A DNA stretch of 33,410 nt from Lachnospiraceae bacterium UBA3804 (GTDB taxonomy: Bacteria > Bacillota > Clostridia > Lachnospirales > Lachnospiraceae): assembly GCA_002368665.1 (NCBI GenBank), contig DFEK01000007.1, forward strand, positions 2,347 to 35,756. The letters run 5' to 3'. The position numbers were made by a program, and so were the translations under genes. The notes beneath the pieces are model-generated. The model was not told where the DNA came from and made no database searches. It worked only from the letters and a program-made list of their open reading frames with translations. Of the stretch, positions 25,694-32,861 are shown piece by piece (position 1 is the stretch's first letter; every line of letters begins with the position of its first letter).

Positions 25694-26599
25694 TTATAAC
25701 TCGTAAGGAGTTACCTGGTATACATAGTAATTCAGCCAATTCGTGTAGAGATTCATGCTGTGGGATCTCCAGAGCAAAAGCGGTTTATTCTCCGGATTAT
25801 CGTCCGGATAATAATTAACCGGAATATCGGGGTTTATTCCCTTTCCCAAATCCCTCTTGTATTCATAGTCCAGCGTATAACGGTCATACTCGGAATGACC
25901 GGTCACAAAAATCTGTTTTCCGTCCTCGGTCAGGCAAAGGTAAACTCCCGCTTCTTCGCTCTCCGCCACGACTTTCAGGGACGGACAGTTATGAATATCT
26001 TCTGCCGATACTTCGGTATAGCGGCTGTGAGGAGCATAGAATTCATCATCAAAGCCGCGCACCAGAGGCTCTTTTCTTTTCATTACCTTATGCTTGTAGA
26101 TGCCCGAAAGCTTTTTCGGAAGCATGTGTTTTTTCAGCCCGAAATGATAATATAATCCGGCCTGCGCACCCCAGCAGATGTGGAAAGTGGAGGTCACATT
26201 GGTTTTGGACCACTCCATGATCTGGCAGAGTTCCTCCCAGTAATCGACTTCTTCAAATTCAATCTGCTCTACCGGCGCTCCGGTAATGATCATACCGTCA
26301 AATTTCTGATTTTTGATTTCATCGAAATAGACATAAAACTTATTCAGGTGAGAAGCCGAAGTGTTTTTGGATACATGGCTCTTCATCTGAAGAAAGGTTA
26401 AATCCGACTGCAACGGCGAATTGGAAAGTAGTCTGAGAATCTGCAGTTCCGTATCTTCCTTTATCGGCATCAGATTTAAAATGATCACCTTCAGCGGACG
26501 GATATCCTGATGGATCGCCCTGTCCTCATCCATGACAAATATATTCTCGTTTTCCAATATTTCCTTCGCGGGAAGGTCATTCTGTATACGAATCGGCAT
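25694..26599 (-). CDS. metA: homoserine O-acyltransferase MetA, probably acetyl-CoA specific
   Basis: Cytoplasmic enzyme that acylates L-homoserine at the start of methionine synthesis. The 301 residues match the family length. The catalytic cysteine is C142 in TFHICWGAQAG, and the His and Glu lie in FVTGHSEYDR. Residue 111 in TGAPVEQIEF is glutamate. Glycine at this position goes with succinyl-CoA use (E. coli GAPLGLVEF) and glutamate with acetyl-CoA use, so O-acetylhomoserine is the predicted product despite the usual name homoserine O-succinyltransferase. ATG 26599 is preceded by GGAG. Its promoter lies at 26629-26657, and I see no SAM riboswitch in the short leader. The rhomboid-like and sigma-like genes follow closely. 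Confidence 0.95.
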   Translation of the reverse strand: MPIRIQNDLPAKEILENENIFVMDEDRAIHQDIRPLKVIILNLMPIKEDTELQILRLLSNSPLQSDLTFLQMKSHVSKNTSASHLNKFYVYFDEIKNQKFDGMIITGAPVEQIEFEEVDYWEELCQIMEWSKTNVTSTFHICWGAQAGLYYHFGLKKHMLPKKLSGIYKHKVMKRKEPLVRGFDDEFYAPHSRYTEVSAEDIHNCPSLKVVAESEEAGVYLCLTEDGKQIFVTGHSEYDRYTLDYEYKRDLGKGINPDIPVNYYPDDNPENKPLLLWRSHSMNLYTNWLNYYVYQVTPYEL

Positions 26600-26628
26600 A
26601 ATTCACTCCAAAAACAAAATAATTATAT

Positions 26629-26657
26629 ATTTTAGCACAAAATGCATATGAATTCAA
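26629..26657 (-). promoter_or_regulatory. promoter of metA and the genes after it
   Basis: TTGAAT (26657-26652), a 17-base spacer and TAAAAT (26634-26629) preceded by the extended TGC element, read on the minus strand. The predicted start is near 26622, giving a leader of only about 23 bases. A TATAAT at 26627-26622 also exists but has no -35. Confidence 0.7.
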
Positions 26658-26680
26658 TGTTTCGGACAAATCCGGACCGT

Positions 26681-28660
26681 TTAAAAATCAGGGGAAATAC
26701 CGTACTTAGCAAGAAAATCGTCTTCGGAAAGAATCGGTATGTTAAGTTCCTTGGCACTTTTATTTTTACCGCTTGTGGAATTGATATCATTGTTGATCAA
26801 GCATTCCGTCTTTGAGGATACGGAACCGGACACCTTACCGCCCTTCGCTTCAATACGTTCTTTGAGCGCACTTCTGTCCTTAAAATGATTCAGCGAACCG
26901 GTTACCACGAAAGTTTTGCCCTTTAGTTCATCGGCACCTTCTTCCGAAACGGTTTGGATCAGCTCGATCTCCTGCATCAGAGTATCCAGTCTTTCCAAAT
27001 TGTGTGCATCGTTAAAATAGTCAACAAAACTTTGTCCCATGATCGGACCGACACCTTCGATGGAGCTGACTTCTTCCACATCCGCCTGCCTGCATTTGTC
27101 CAGATTATCATCAAAATGACGGGCAATCAATTTCGCATTTGCTACACCGATTCCCGGAATACCGAGACCGTAAAGAAGTTTGGCCAAAGTGGTTTTCCTT
27201 GCCTTTTCGATGCTTTCCGTTAAGTTTTGATAAGACTTTTCACCAAAGCCTTCCATGCCCACAATCTCATCTTTATGTTCCGCAAGGCGGAAGAAATCGG
27301 CATATTGCCTGATAATTCCGCGCTCCGTGAATTTCTCGACGGTCATTTCCGAAAGGCCGTCCATATTCAGGGCATCGCGGCTTGTAAATAAAGTCAGAGC
27401 CTTGACATGCTTGACCGGACAGTCCGGATTGGTACAGATTAAAACCCTGACATCGTTTTGTTCACGGATCTGCGTTTTACCGCCGCATGCAGGGCAGATA
27501 TCGGGAATTTCCACCGTTCCGGAACCTGTCAGGTTTTCGGCGATCTGAGGAATGATCATATTCGCTTTGTATACGGTAATGGTATCTCCGATGCCGAGCT
27601 TTAAACTCTGCATAACGCTGACATTATGCACGCTCGCACGGCTTACCGTCGTTCCTTCCAGTTCAACCGGTGCAAAGACCGCTACCGGATTGATCAGGCC
27701 GGTTCTTGACGGTGACCACTCGATATATTGAAGTGTCGTTTTGGCAATTTCATCCTGCCACTTAAATGCAATCGAATCTCTCGGAAACTTTGCCGTCCTG
27801 CCAAGTGTTCTGGAATATGCAATATCGTCATATGTAAGTACGAGTCCGTCGGACGGAATGTCATATGTTTCGATTGCTTTCTCATATTCGGAAATGGCGT
27901 TAAGAATATTGCTTTCATCGACTGCCTTATACTCAACCGTTTCAAATCCGAGGGAAGAAAGAAAGCTCATCTGTTCTTTGCGGTATGCAAATTCCATGCC
28001 TTCGGCATCCACCAGGGTAAAAGCATAGAAACGCACGCTTCTCTTCTTCGTAATTTCGTTGTTCAGCTGACGGACACTGCCCGAGCATAGGTTTCTGGGA
28101 TTTTTGTAAACAAGCGCGGGATCGGTGATCGTAGCATTGATCTTCTCAAAATCCGCATATCCGATAACCGCTTCGCCTCGCAAAATCAGCCTACCAGTGT
28201 AGTTTATTTTCAGGGGAAGGTTTACAAACATTCTTGCATTGGGCGTGATGATTTCTCCGACTTCTCCGTTGCCTCTGGTAACGGCTTTTGAAAGTTCACC
28301 GCCTTCATAGGTCAGTACAATGGTCAGGCCGTCCAGTTTCCAGGAAAGCAGTCCCACTTTGCCGGCAAGCCAGTCTTTCAGTTCTTCCCTGCTCTTTGTC
28401 TTATTTAACGAAAGCATCGGGGATGCATGGCGTTCCTTCGGAAGGGAATCCACCGCTTCATATCCCACTTCCATGGTGGGCGAGCCCGATAAAACAACTC
28501 CGGTCTTCGTTTCCAGTTCCACGAGTTCATCGTATAATCTGTCATATTCGAAATTGCTCATGATCTCTTCGTCTTTGGCATAGTAACTCTCCGATGCCTC
28601 TTTTAAGATCTTATGCAATTCCTTCATTCGTTTGATTTCTTCTTCGTACTGTGCGCTCAT
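26681..28660 (-). CDS. ligA: NAD-dependent DNA ligase LigA
   Basis: Essential ligase that seals nicks in replication and repair using NAD+. Its 659 residues include domain Ia (SYYAKDEEIMSNFEYDRLYDEL, about 25-50) and the adenylation motif KLDG (K108). The OB fold and the Cys4 zinc finger CPACGGKTQ...CTNPDCP follow. Then come helix-hairpin-helix repeats (GLGIPGIGVANAKLIARHFD, SIEGVGPIMGQSF) and a C-terminal BRCT domain (GKTFVVTGSLNHFKDRS to the end). Length and domain order are normal. Its ATG overlaps the rluF TGA by 4 bases, so the two genes are translationally coupled. There is no clear terminator after the stop, and transcripts may run into metA. Confidence 0.97.
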   Translation of the reverse strand: MSAQYEEEIKRMKELHKILKEASESYYAKDEEIMSNFEYDRLYDELVELETKTGVVLSGSPTMEVGYEAVDSLPKERHASPMLSLNKTKSREELKDWLAGKVGLLSWKLDGLTIVLTYEGGELSKAVTRGNGEVGEIITPNARMFVNLPLKINYTGRLILRGEAVIGYADFEKINATITDPALVYKNPRNLCSGSVRQLNNEITKKRSVRFYAFTLVDAEGMEFAYRKEQMSFLSSLGFETVEYKAVDESNILNAISEYEKAIETYDIPSDGLVLTYDDIAYSRTLGRTAKFPRDSIAFKWQDEIAKTTLQYIEWSPSRTGLINPVAVFAPVELEGTTVSRASVHNVSVMQSLKLGIGDTITVYKANMIIPQIAENLTGSGTVEIPDICPACGGKTQIREQNDVRVLICTNPDCPVKHVKALTLFTSRDALNMDGLSEMTVEKFTERGIIRQYADFFRLAEHKDEIVGMEGFGEKSYQNLTESIEKARKTTLAKLLYGLGIPGIGVANAKLIARHFDDNLDKCRQADVEEVSSIEGVGPIMGQSFVDYFNDAHNLERLDTLMQEIELIQTVSEEGADELKGKTFVVTGSLNHFKDRSALKERIEAKGGKVSGSVSSKTECLINNDINSTSGKNKSAKELNIPILSEDDFLAKYGISPDF

Positions 28661-29394
28661 GATTCCTCATTCCCCGCCTGTTTCGGATTCAATCCGACGG
28701 CTTTATACAATGTGTCTTTCTCTTCCTCTGTCAGTTCACGGTATTCTCCGCTTTGTAATTTGCCGAGTGTAATATTCACGATTCGGATCCGTTTGATCCC
28801 TGTCACTTCATTTCCGAGTGCATGACCCATCCTGCGAATCTGACGGTTCAGTCCCTGTGTCAGGATTACCAAAGCCTTCTTATCCCCTGTTTGCTCCATC
28901 TTACAATGTCTGGTCGTCTCTTCGAGGTCTTTTAGATAAACTCCACCCGTAAATTTGCGGATGAATTCCTCCGTAAGGGGTTTACGGAAAACGACCTCAT
29001 ATTCTTTTTCATGGGCATTTCTCGCCCTCATCAGACGGTCAATCAGTTCTCCGTCGTCCGTAAGCAGCAAAAGCCCCTCCGAATCCTTATCCAGACGTCC
29101 GGCATAGGTTACGGGATACGGATAATTCAGAACATCATCAATCGTCTGTTCGGCATGTTCGTCTTTCTTCGTACAGGTCACTCCGACGGGTTTGTAAAAA
29201 GCGATAATATGCTTTTGACTGCTTAAATGAAGGATCCTGCCGTCTACGCATACCTCGTCGCCTTCCCGGACGGTAGTTCCGAGTCCGGCTGTCTGACCGT
29301 TGATCGTGACACGGCCTTCCGACAGGAGTCTGTCCGCTTCTCTTCTGGATGCAATCCCGCAGTCTTTTATGAATTTATTGATTCGAATATCCAT
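28657..29394 (-). CDS. rluF: 23S rRNA pseudouridine synthase, RluB/RluF family
   Basis: A 245-residue enzyme that converts uridine to pseudouridine in large-subunit rRNA (and, for RluF-type enzymes, sometimes tRNA). An S4 RNA-binding domain (1-60, RINKFIKDCGIASRREADRL) precedes the catalytic domain with AGRLDKDSEGLLLLTDDG (catalytic D102). GLNRQIRRMGHALGNEV favours RluF over RluB/RluE, but the exact target is uncertain. ATG 29394 has only GGTG at 5 bases as ribosome binding site, directly after the upstream terminator. It heads the rluF-ligA pair. Confidence 0.9.
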   Translation of the reverse strand: MDIRINKFIKDCGIASRREADRLLSEGRVTINGQTAGLGTTVREGDEVCVDGRILHLSSQKHIIAFYKPVGVTCTKKDEHAEQTIDDVLNYPYPVTYAGRLDKDSEGLLLLTDDGELIDRLMRARNAHEKEYEVVFRKPLTEEFIRKFTGGVYLKDLEETTRHCKMEQTGDKKALVILTQGLNRQIRRMGHALGNEVTGIKRIRIVNITLGKLQSGEYRELTEEEKDTLYKAVGLNPKQAGNEES

Positions 29395-29403
29395 GTTTTC
29401 ACC

Positions 29404-29433
29404 AAAAAAGGAGTTTCTTCCAAAACTCCTTTT
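29404..29433 (-). terminator. terminator after the SH3b gene
   Basis: An 11-bp stem (AAAAGGAGTTT, arms 29406-29416 and 29423-29433) with a 6-base loop is followed on the minus strand by TTTTTT. It lies 44 bases past the SH3b gene stop and only 9 bases from the rluF start. Confidence 0.85.
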
Positions 29434-29442
29434 ATTATATCA
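29434..29442 (-). promoter_or_regulatory. extended -10 promoter of rluF-ligA, abutting the terminator
   Basis: TG-A-TATAAT on the minus strand ends exactly where the terminator hairpin begins. The predicted start near 29427 falls inside the hairpin, so transcripts from this promoter would lack most of the 5' arm and escape termination. No good -35 is seen. Confidence 0.5.
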
Positions 29443-29477
29443 TATTCGCTGCTTATTTTCCTTAAGAAATCTAAGGT

Positions 29478-30656
29478 TTATTGCACATATTCCGACTTCA
29501 CGTATGCTTCCTGATTGTTGTACTTAATCTTGCACCATCCGTCGTTTTGTTTCTCGATCAGTTCCAGTTTGGTTCCCGGATCCGCCATTCCGACAACGGT
29601 CGAATCCTTGCTTGCTTTGGCACGGATATTAACGCCTTCTTTGACGGTTACAAAGTTTCCGGCGGTTGTTTCCGAACCCTCTCCGACAACCTTAAGGAAA
29701 TCGCTTCGGATGTATCCGTCGGCGCCGTTGTAAATGACATGACTCCAGCCGTTAATCATCTGTTCTACGCAGGTTAACTGGGTTCCGGGGCCGACCTGTC
29801 CTTTTAATTCACCCTTTTCGGATGCGGATCCTCTGACATTCACATTGGTGGTCGGCTCCACAAGTGTGGTGGTATCCTCAACAACAGGTTCTGAAGTCGG
29901 CTCTTCACTGGGCACTTCGCTGGTTTCCACGGTAGCCTCTCTTAAAGCTACTCTTCTGGTCATATCCTGCTTGATCATCTCGCTCCAGCCCTTCATGAAG
30001 GCTTTCAGATCTTCATTGGAATCCAGCACTTCATTGTACGCAAGACCGACCGAGTTATATAAATCCTGTACTTCCTGGCGGGAATATGCTACATATAAAT
30101 CCACTTTGACTTCTTCGGAAATATCTTCCTCCGTACAGATCTTCGGATTTCCTTCCCCGTCAAGGCAGTAATAAAAGACATTCACACCCGGCATGATCTC
30201 TTTATAATCGTTAAGCTTCAGATCATAGGAAACATAGACATAATAAGCATCCTCGGCAGCCGCCTTCTGTACATAACAGGCAATATTACCATAAGACTCG
30301 ATATATTCGCTTTTTACCGCAATGCAATCCAGTTCATACTGGTTGGCATCCATCAGATACTTGGTAAGTACGGCTTCGTCATACTCTGCCAAAGCCTGAT
30401 GATACTCCTTCATTACGGCTGTGATCTCGGCAGGAGCCTCTTCCAAAGCATAGTCTCGTCCGTCTTCCGCGATCTCTCCCATCTCGGTCTGCTCTTTTAA
30501 GCGTCTTTCTTTGTCATCGCGTGCTTCGGCCACCTTAACCACAATAAGTGCCACTGCGCCCACACAGATCACGAAAATCACGGATGCTACAAGGAAGAAA
30601 TGCTTATCAATAAACATTTCCATGGAGAATTTATTTTTCTGTTTCTTCTTGCTCAT
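29478..30656 (-). CDS. membrane-anchored protein with two SH3b domains
   Basis: A 392-residue protein with a short basic cytoplasmic N-terminus (MSKKKQKNKFSMEMFIDK), one transmembrane helix (about 20-42) and an acidic helical region. A middle domain of about 150 residues (YHQALAEYDEAVLTKYLMD onward) shares no motif I recognise. After a Glu/Ser/Thr/Pro/Val linker there are two bacterial SH3 domains (NVNVRGSASEKGELKGQV... and GVNIRAKASKDSTVVGMA...YVKSEYVQ). Such domains usually bind peptidoglycan, so a cell-wall-facing role is inferred. The frame runs up to 30773 through the tRNA gene. That part is not coding, and I place the start at ATG 30656, with AAAGAGA as a weak ribosome binding site. It probably shares the tRNA transcript. 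Confidence 0.88.
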   Translation of the reverse strand: MSKKKQKNKFSMEMFIDKHFFLVASVIFVICVGAVALIVVKVAEARDDKERRLKEQTEMGEIAEDGRDYALEEAPAEITAVMKEYHQALAEYDEAVLTKYLMDANQYELDCIAVKSEYIESYGNIACYVQKAAAEDAYYVYVSYDLKLNDYKEIMPGVNVFYYCLDGEGNPKICTEEDISEEVKVDLYVAYSRQEVQDLYNSVGLAYNEVLDSNEDLKAFMKGWSEMIKQDMTRRVALREATVETSEVPSEEPTSEPVVEDTTTLVEPTTNVNVRGSASEKGELKGQVGPGTQLTCVEQMINGWSHVIYNGADGYIRSDFLKVVGEGSETTAGNFVTVKEGVNIRAKASKDSTVVGMADPGTKLELIEKQNDGWCKIKYNNQEAYVKSEYVQ

Positions 30657-30697
30657 TACTGTCTCTTTCTTTCCATCTAAACCAATCATAAGAAAAA

Positions 30698-30769
30698 TGC
30701 ACTCGACAGGAATCGAACCTGCATTAACGGCGTCGGAGGCCATCGTTCTATCCATTAGACTACGAGTGC
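30698..30769 (-). tRNA. tRNA-Arg, anticodon CCG
   Basis: Cloverleaf read by eye on the minus strand. The acceptor stem is GCACTCG/CGAGTGC, and the D-arm is GTCT...AGAA. The anticodon stem ATGGC/GCCGT encloses loop CTCCGAC (U33, anticodon CCG, A37). The T-arm is GCAGG-TTCGAAT-CCTGT, with discriminator A. CCA is not encoded; a run of five T follows instead. It reads the CGG arginine codon. Confidence 0.95.
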
Positions 30770-30771
30770 GC

Positions 30772-30809
30772 AAGGCGCTGTAAATGTTACAAAATTATTA
30801 CAACGCCTT
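30772..30809 (-). repeat. 12-bp inverted repeat in the tRNA-Arg leader
   Basis: Arms 30772-30783 and 30798-30809 pair over 12 bases on the minus-strand RNA (AAGGCGTTGTAA with TTACAGCGCCTT, one G-U pair) around a 14-base loop. It ends 3 bases before the mature tRNA 5' end. No T run follows it, so it is not a terminator. It may shape RNase P cleavage or be a leftover processing site. Confidence 0.6.
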
Positions 30810-30812
30810 TGA

Positions 30813-30841
30813 ATTTTACCATATTCACTTCTCTTTGTAAA
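30813..30841 (-). promoter_or_regulatory. promoter of tRNA-Arg
   Basis: TTTACA (30841-30836), a 17-base spacer and TAAAAT (30818-30813) with an extended TGG element, read on the minus strand. The predicted start is near 30806, inside the outer part of the leader inverted repeat. Confidence 0.75.
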
Positions 30842-30866
30842 GACATTATGTATACCGATTACATCC

Positions 30867-32747
30867 TTACTTTGCGGCGGAATAACCCGCTTTATGCCAG
30901 CATTCTTCGGTACCGATCTGTTCTACCGATGCATACCAGGGGCTCGGGAGTTTTCCCGTAAAAGGAGCACTTCCGCATACCACATTGGCAACCCCCTGTC
31001 CTTCGGACCCGGGCAGATAACACATTACAATCGCATCCCAGTCATCGACATATTCATCAATAATGACATTTCTTCCGGCTATAATTAAGGTAACCGTTGG
31101 TTTCTTGAGTTTCTTGGCTTCTTCGATTGCCTCAATATTTCCTTCGAGTCCAAGTTTTCCGGTCAGGCTCAAATCTTCTGTATCACCGTTCCACTCCGCA
31201 TAGGCCTGTTCTCCGACACAGAGTAAAACCACATCCGCTTCATCCGCCTTATCCGGATCGGTGATCAGCTCGATCCTTCCGTCGGCATCCATCTTCTTAA
31301 ATCCGTCCAGAATGGTCGTAACGCCTTCAATCTGTTTATCCGGTGCAGCGTTCCAGTCAATCGTCCATCCGCCGCACTGTGCGGATGCATCATCGGCTGC
31401 AGGTCCGGTAATATAGACTTTACAACCTTCTTTTAAGGGAAGGAGTTTCTTGGAATTCTTCACAAGAACCTGGCTTTCTTCCACGAGTTTCAATGCCACA
31501 TCGCGGTACTCTTTGGTTCCCGTCTCATCAATATCTCCGGTCCGGTGCTCGCAGAACGGGTCTTCAAAAATGCCGGCCTCCAGTTTCACTTTGATGATGC
31601 GGCGAACGGCATCGTTTACTCTGTCTTCCGAAATGTCACCTGCATTTACCGCATCGATGATATGCTGTCTGGCCTCATCAAAAGTATCCACTTCCATCAG
31701 CATGTCAATCCCTGCATTTACGGAATTCACCACCTGATGATAGTAGTCATCCGCGGAGGTATTCTGTACGGAATTCCAGTCGCTTACAATGAATCCCTCA
31801 AATCCCATCTCCTCTTTGAGCATGGTGATATACGTTTTGTTTTCATGCATTTTGACTCCGTTAACGGACGAATGGGAAATCATAATCGTCTGTACACCCG
31901 CATCGATCTGTGCCTGATAAACGCTCAGAAGTTTAGCAATCTGTTCCTCCGAAAGCTTAGCATCTCCACGGTCAATGATACGATCCACATCGGAATCCTC
32001 GCCCGTTCCGTAAAGAACATTTCCGTCCGCAAAGAAATGCTTTGCACAGGCTATAACGCCTCCGTCCTGCAGTCCCTTGGTATATTCGACGCTTAAGTTT
32101 TTGATGACCTCCAAATCGGATCCGTACGACTCATATGTTCTGCCCCATCTCGGATCGACGGACTGCGCAATGACCGGAGAATAATTCCAGAGCATGTGAC
32201 AAAGTTCCGCTTCGTGTGCGGTTATCACGCCCATCTGATAGGTTAATTTCGGATCATTTGCCGCTCCGATCCCGATATTATGCGGGAAATATACGGCATT
32301 TCTGCAATAATTGACTCCGTGCACATCATCCTGGCCGTACAGATACGGAATCCCCGCATCGGAAGTCAGCGCCGCATTCTGATAATAATCTACGGTTTTC
32401 GCCCACTTGTCGGCATTAAGTGATTCTTCCTTCGACAGAATTCCGCCGTAATCGTTTTGATTCATTTTACGCTCATCCACCCTGTATATCGCAGGAAGAA
32501 CCATCTGTGCAGCTTTCTCCTCCAGGCTCAGTTTGGATACGATTTCCTCCGGAGTTAAATCCTTATATTCAAGATACTTGTAAGTACCGTTTGTATTCGT
32601 ATTGGTTTGCGATTCACCGGTCATATAAGGCGCATAGGATTCCGTTTTGATCCTGGTCGAATAACAACCGTATGCCAAAACAACGCTTGTAAGGAGCAAT
32701 CCGGTGCACGCAAATGATTTTATTCTGGAGCTGATCTTTGTTCTCAT
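30867..32747 (-). CDS. glycoside hydrolase family 3 lipoprotein (beta-glucosidase-like)
   Basis: A 626-residue surface lipoprotein with lipobox LAYGC (C28). The GH3 TIM-barrel domain contains LYGQDDVHGVNYCRNAVYFP, SPVIAQSVDPRWGRTYESYG, VIACAKHFFADGN and the nucleophile block GFIVSDWNSV (D323). The C-terminal alpha/beta sandwich follows (VLVKNSKKLLPLKEG onward, with CVGEQAYAEWNGDTEDLSL). There is no fibronectin-III domain. GH3 enzymes release beta-linked glucose, xylose or GlcNAc. The VDPRWGRTYES and EWNGDTEDLSL blocks suggest an exo-beta-glucosidase/glucan hydrolase rather than NagZ, which is an inference. ATG 32747 is chosen for AGAGG at 6 bases and the complete signal peptide. Confidence 0.92.
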   Translation of the reverse strand: MRTKISSRIKSFACTGLLLTSVVLAYGCYSTRIKTESYAPYMTGESQTNTNTNGTYKYLEYKDLTPEEIVSKLSLEEKAAQMVLPAIYRVDERKMNQNDYGGILSKEESLNADKWAKTVDYYQNAALTSDAGIPYLYGQDDVHGVNYCRNAVYFPHNIGIGAANDPKLTYQMGVITAHEAELCHMLWNYSPVIAQSVDPRWGRTYESYGSDLEVIKNLSVEYTKGLQDGGVIACAKHFFADGNVLYGTGEDSDVDRIIDRGDAKLSEEQIAKLLSVYQAQIDAGVQTIMISHSSVNGVKMHENKTYITMLKEEMGFEGFIVSDWNSVQNTSADDYYHQVVNSVNAGIDMLMEVDTFDEARQHIIDAVNAGDISEDRVNDAVRRIIKVKLEAGIFEDPFCEHRTGDIDETGTKEYRDVALKLVEESQVLVKNSKKLLPLKEGCKVYITGPAADDASAQCGGWTIDWNAAPDKQIEGVTTILDGFKKMDADGRIELITDPDKADEADVVLLCVGEQAYAEWNGDTEDLSLTGKLGLEGNIEAIEEAKKLKKPTVTLIIAGRNVIIDEYVDDWDAIVMCYLPGSEGQGVANVVCGSAPFTGKLPSPWYASVEQIGTEECWHKAGYSAAK

Positions 32748-32784
32748 AATTCCTCTTTCTGTTCCCTGTTTATGCGACAAAAAC

Positions 32785-32814
32785 AGTATACTACAAACCT
32801 TCATATAAGCACAA
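32785..32814 (-). promoter_or_regulatory. probable promoter of the GH3 gene
   Basis: TTGTGC (32814-32809), an 18-base spacer and TATACT (32790-32785) on the minus strand. The -35 is weak and overlaps the tail of the upstream terminator. Confidence 0.45.
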
Positions 32815-32817
32815 GAA

Positions 32818-32841
32818 AAGCGGGGAATTCCTTCCCCGCTT
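32818..32841 (-). terminator. terminator after the LysM gene
   Basis: A perfect 10-bp stem (AAGCGGGGAA/TTCCCCGCTT, arms 32818-32827 and 32832-32841) with a 4-base loop is followed on the minus strand by TTCTTGT. It lies 20 bases past the LysM gene stop. Confidence 0.8.
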
Positions 32842-32861
32842 CTTTCATACCGATTTGAGTA

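Noticed and set aside
26600..26680. SAM riboswitch expected before metA
   Set aside because: The gap is 81 bases, the predicted leader only about 23 bases, and no SAM-box stems are visible.
30657..30773. Upstream extension of the SH3b gene frame through the tRNA-Arg
   Set aside because: The extra residues are translation of the tRNA sequence. ATG 30656 gives a normal basic N-terminus and membrane anchor.
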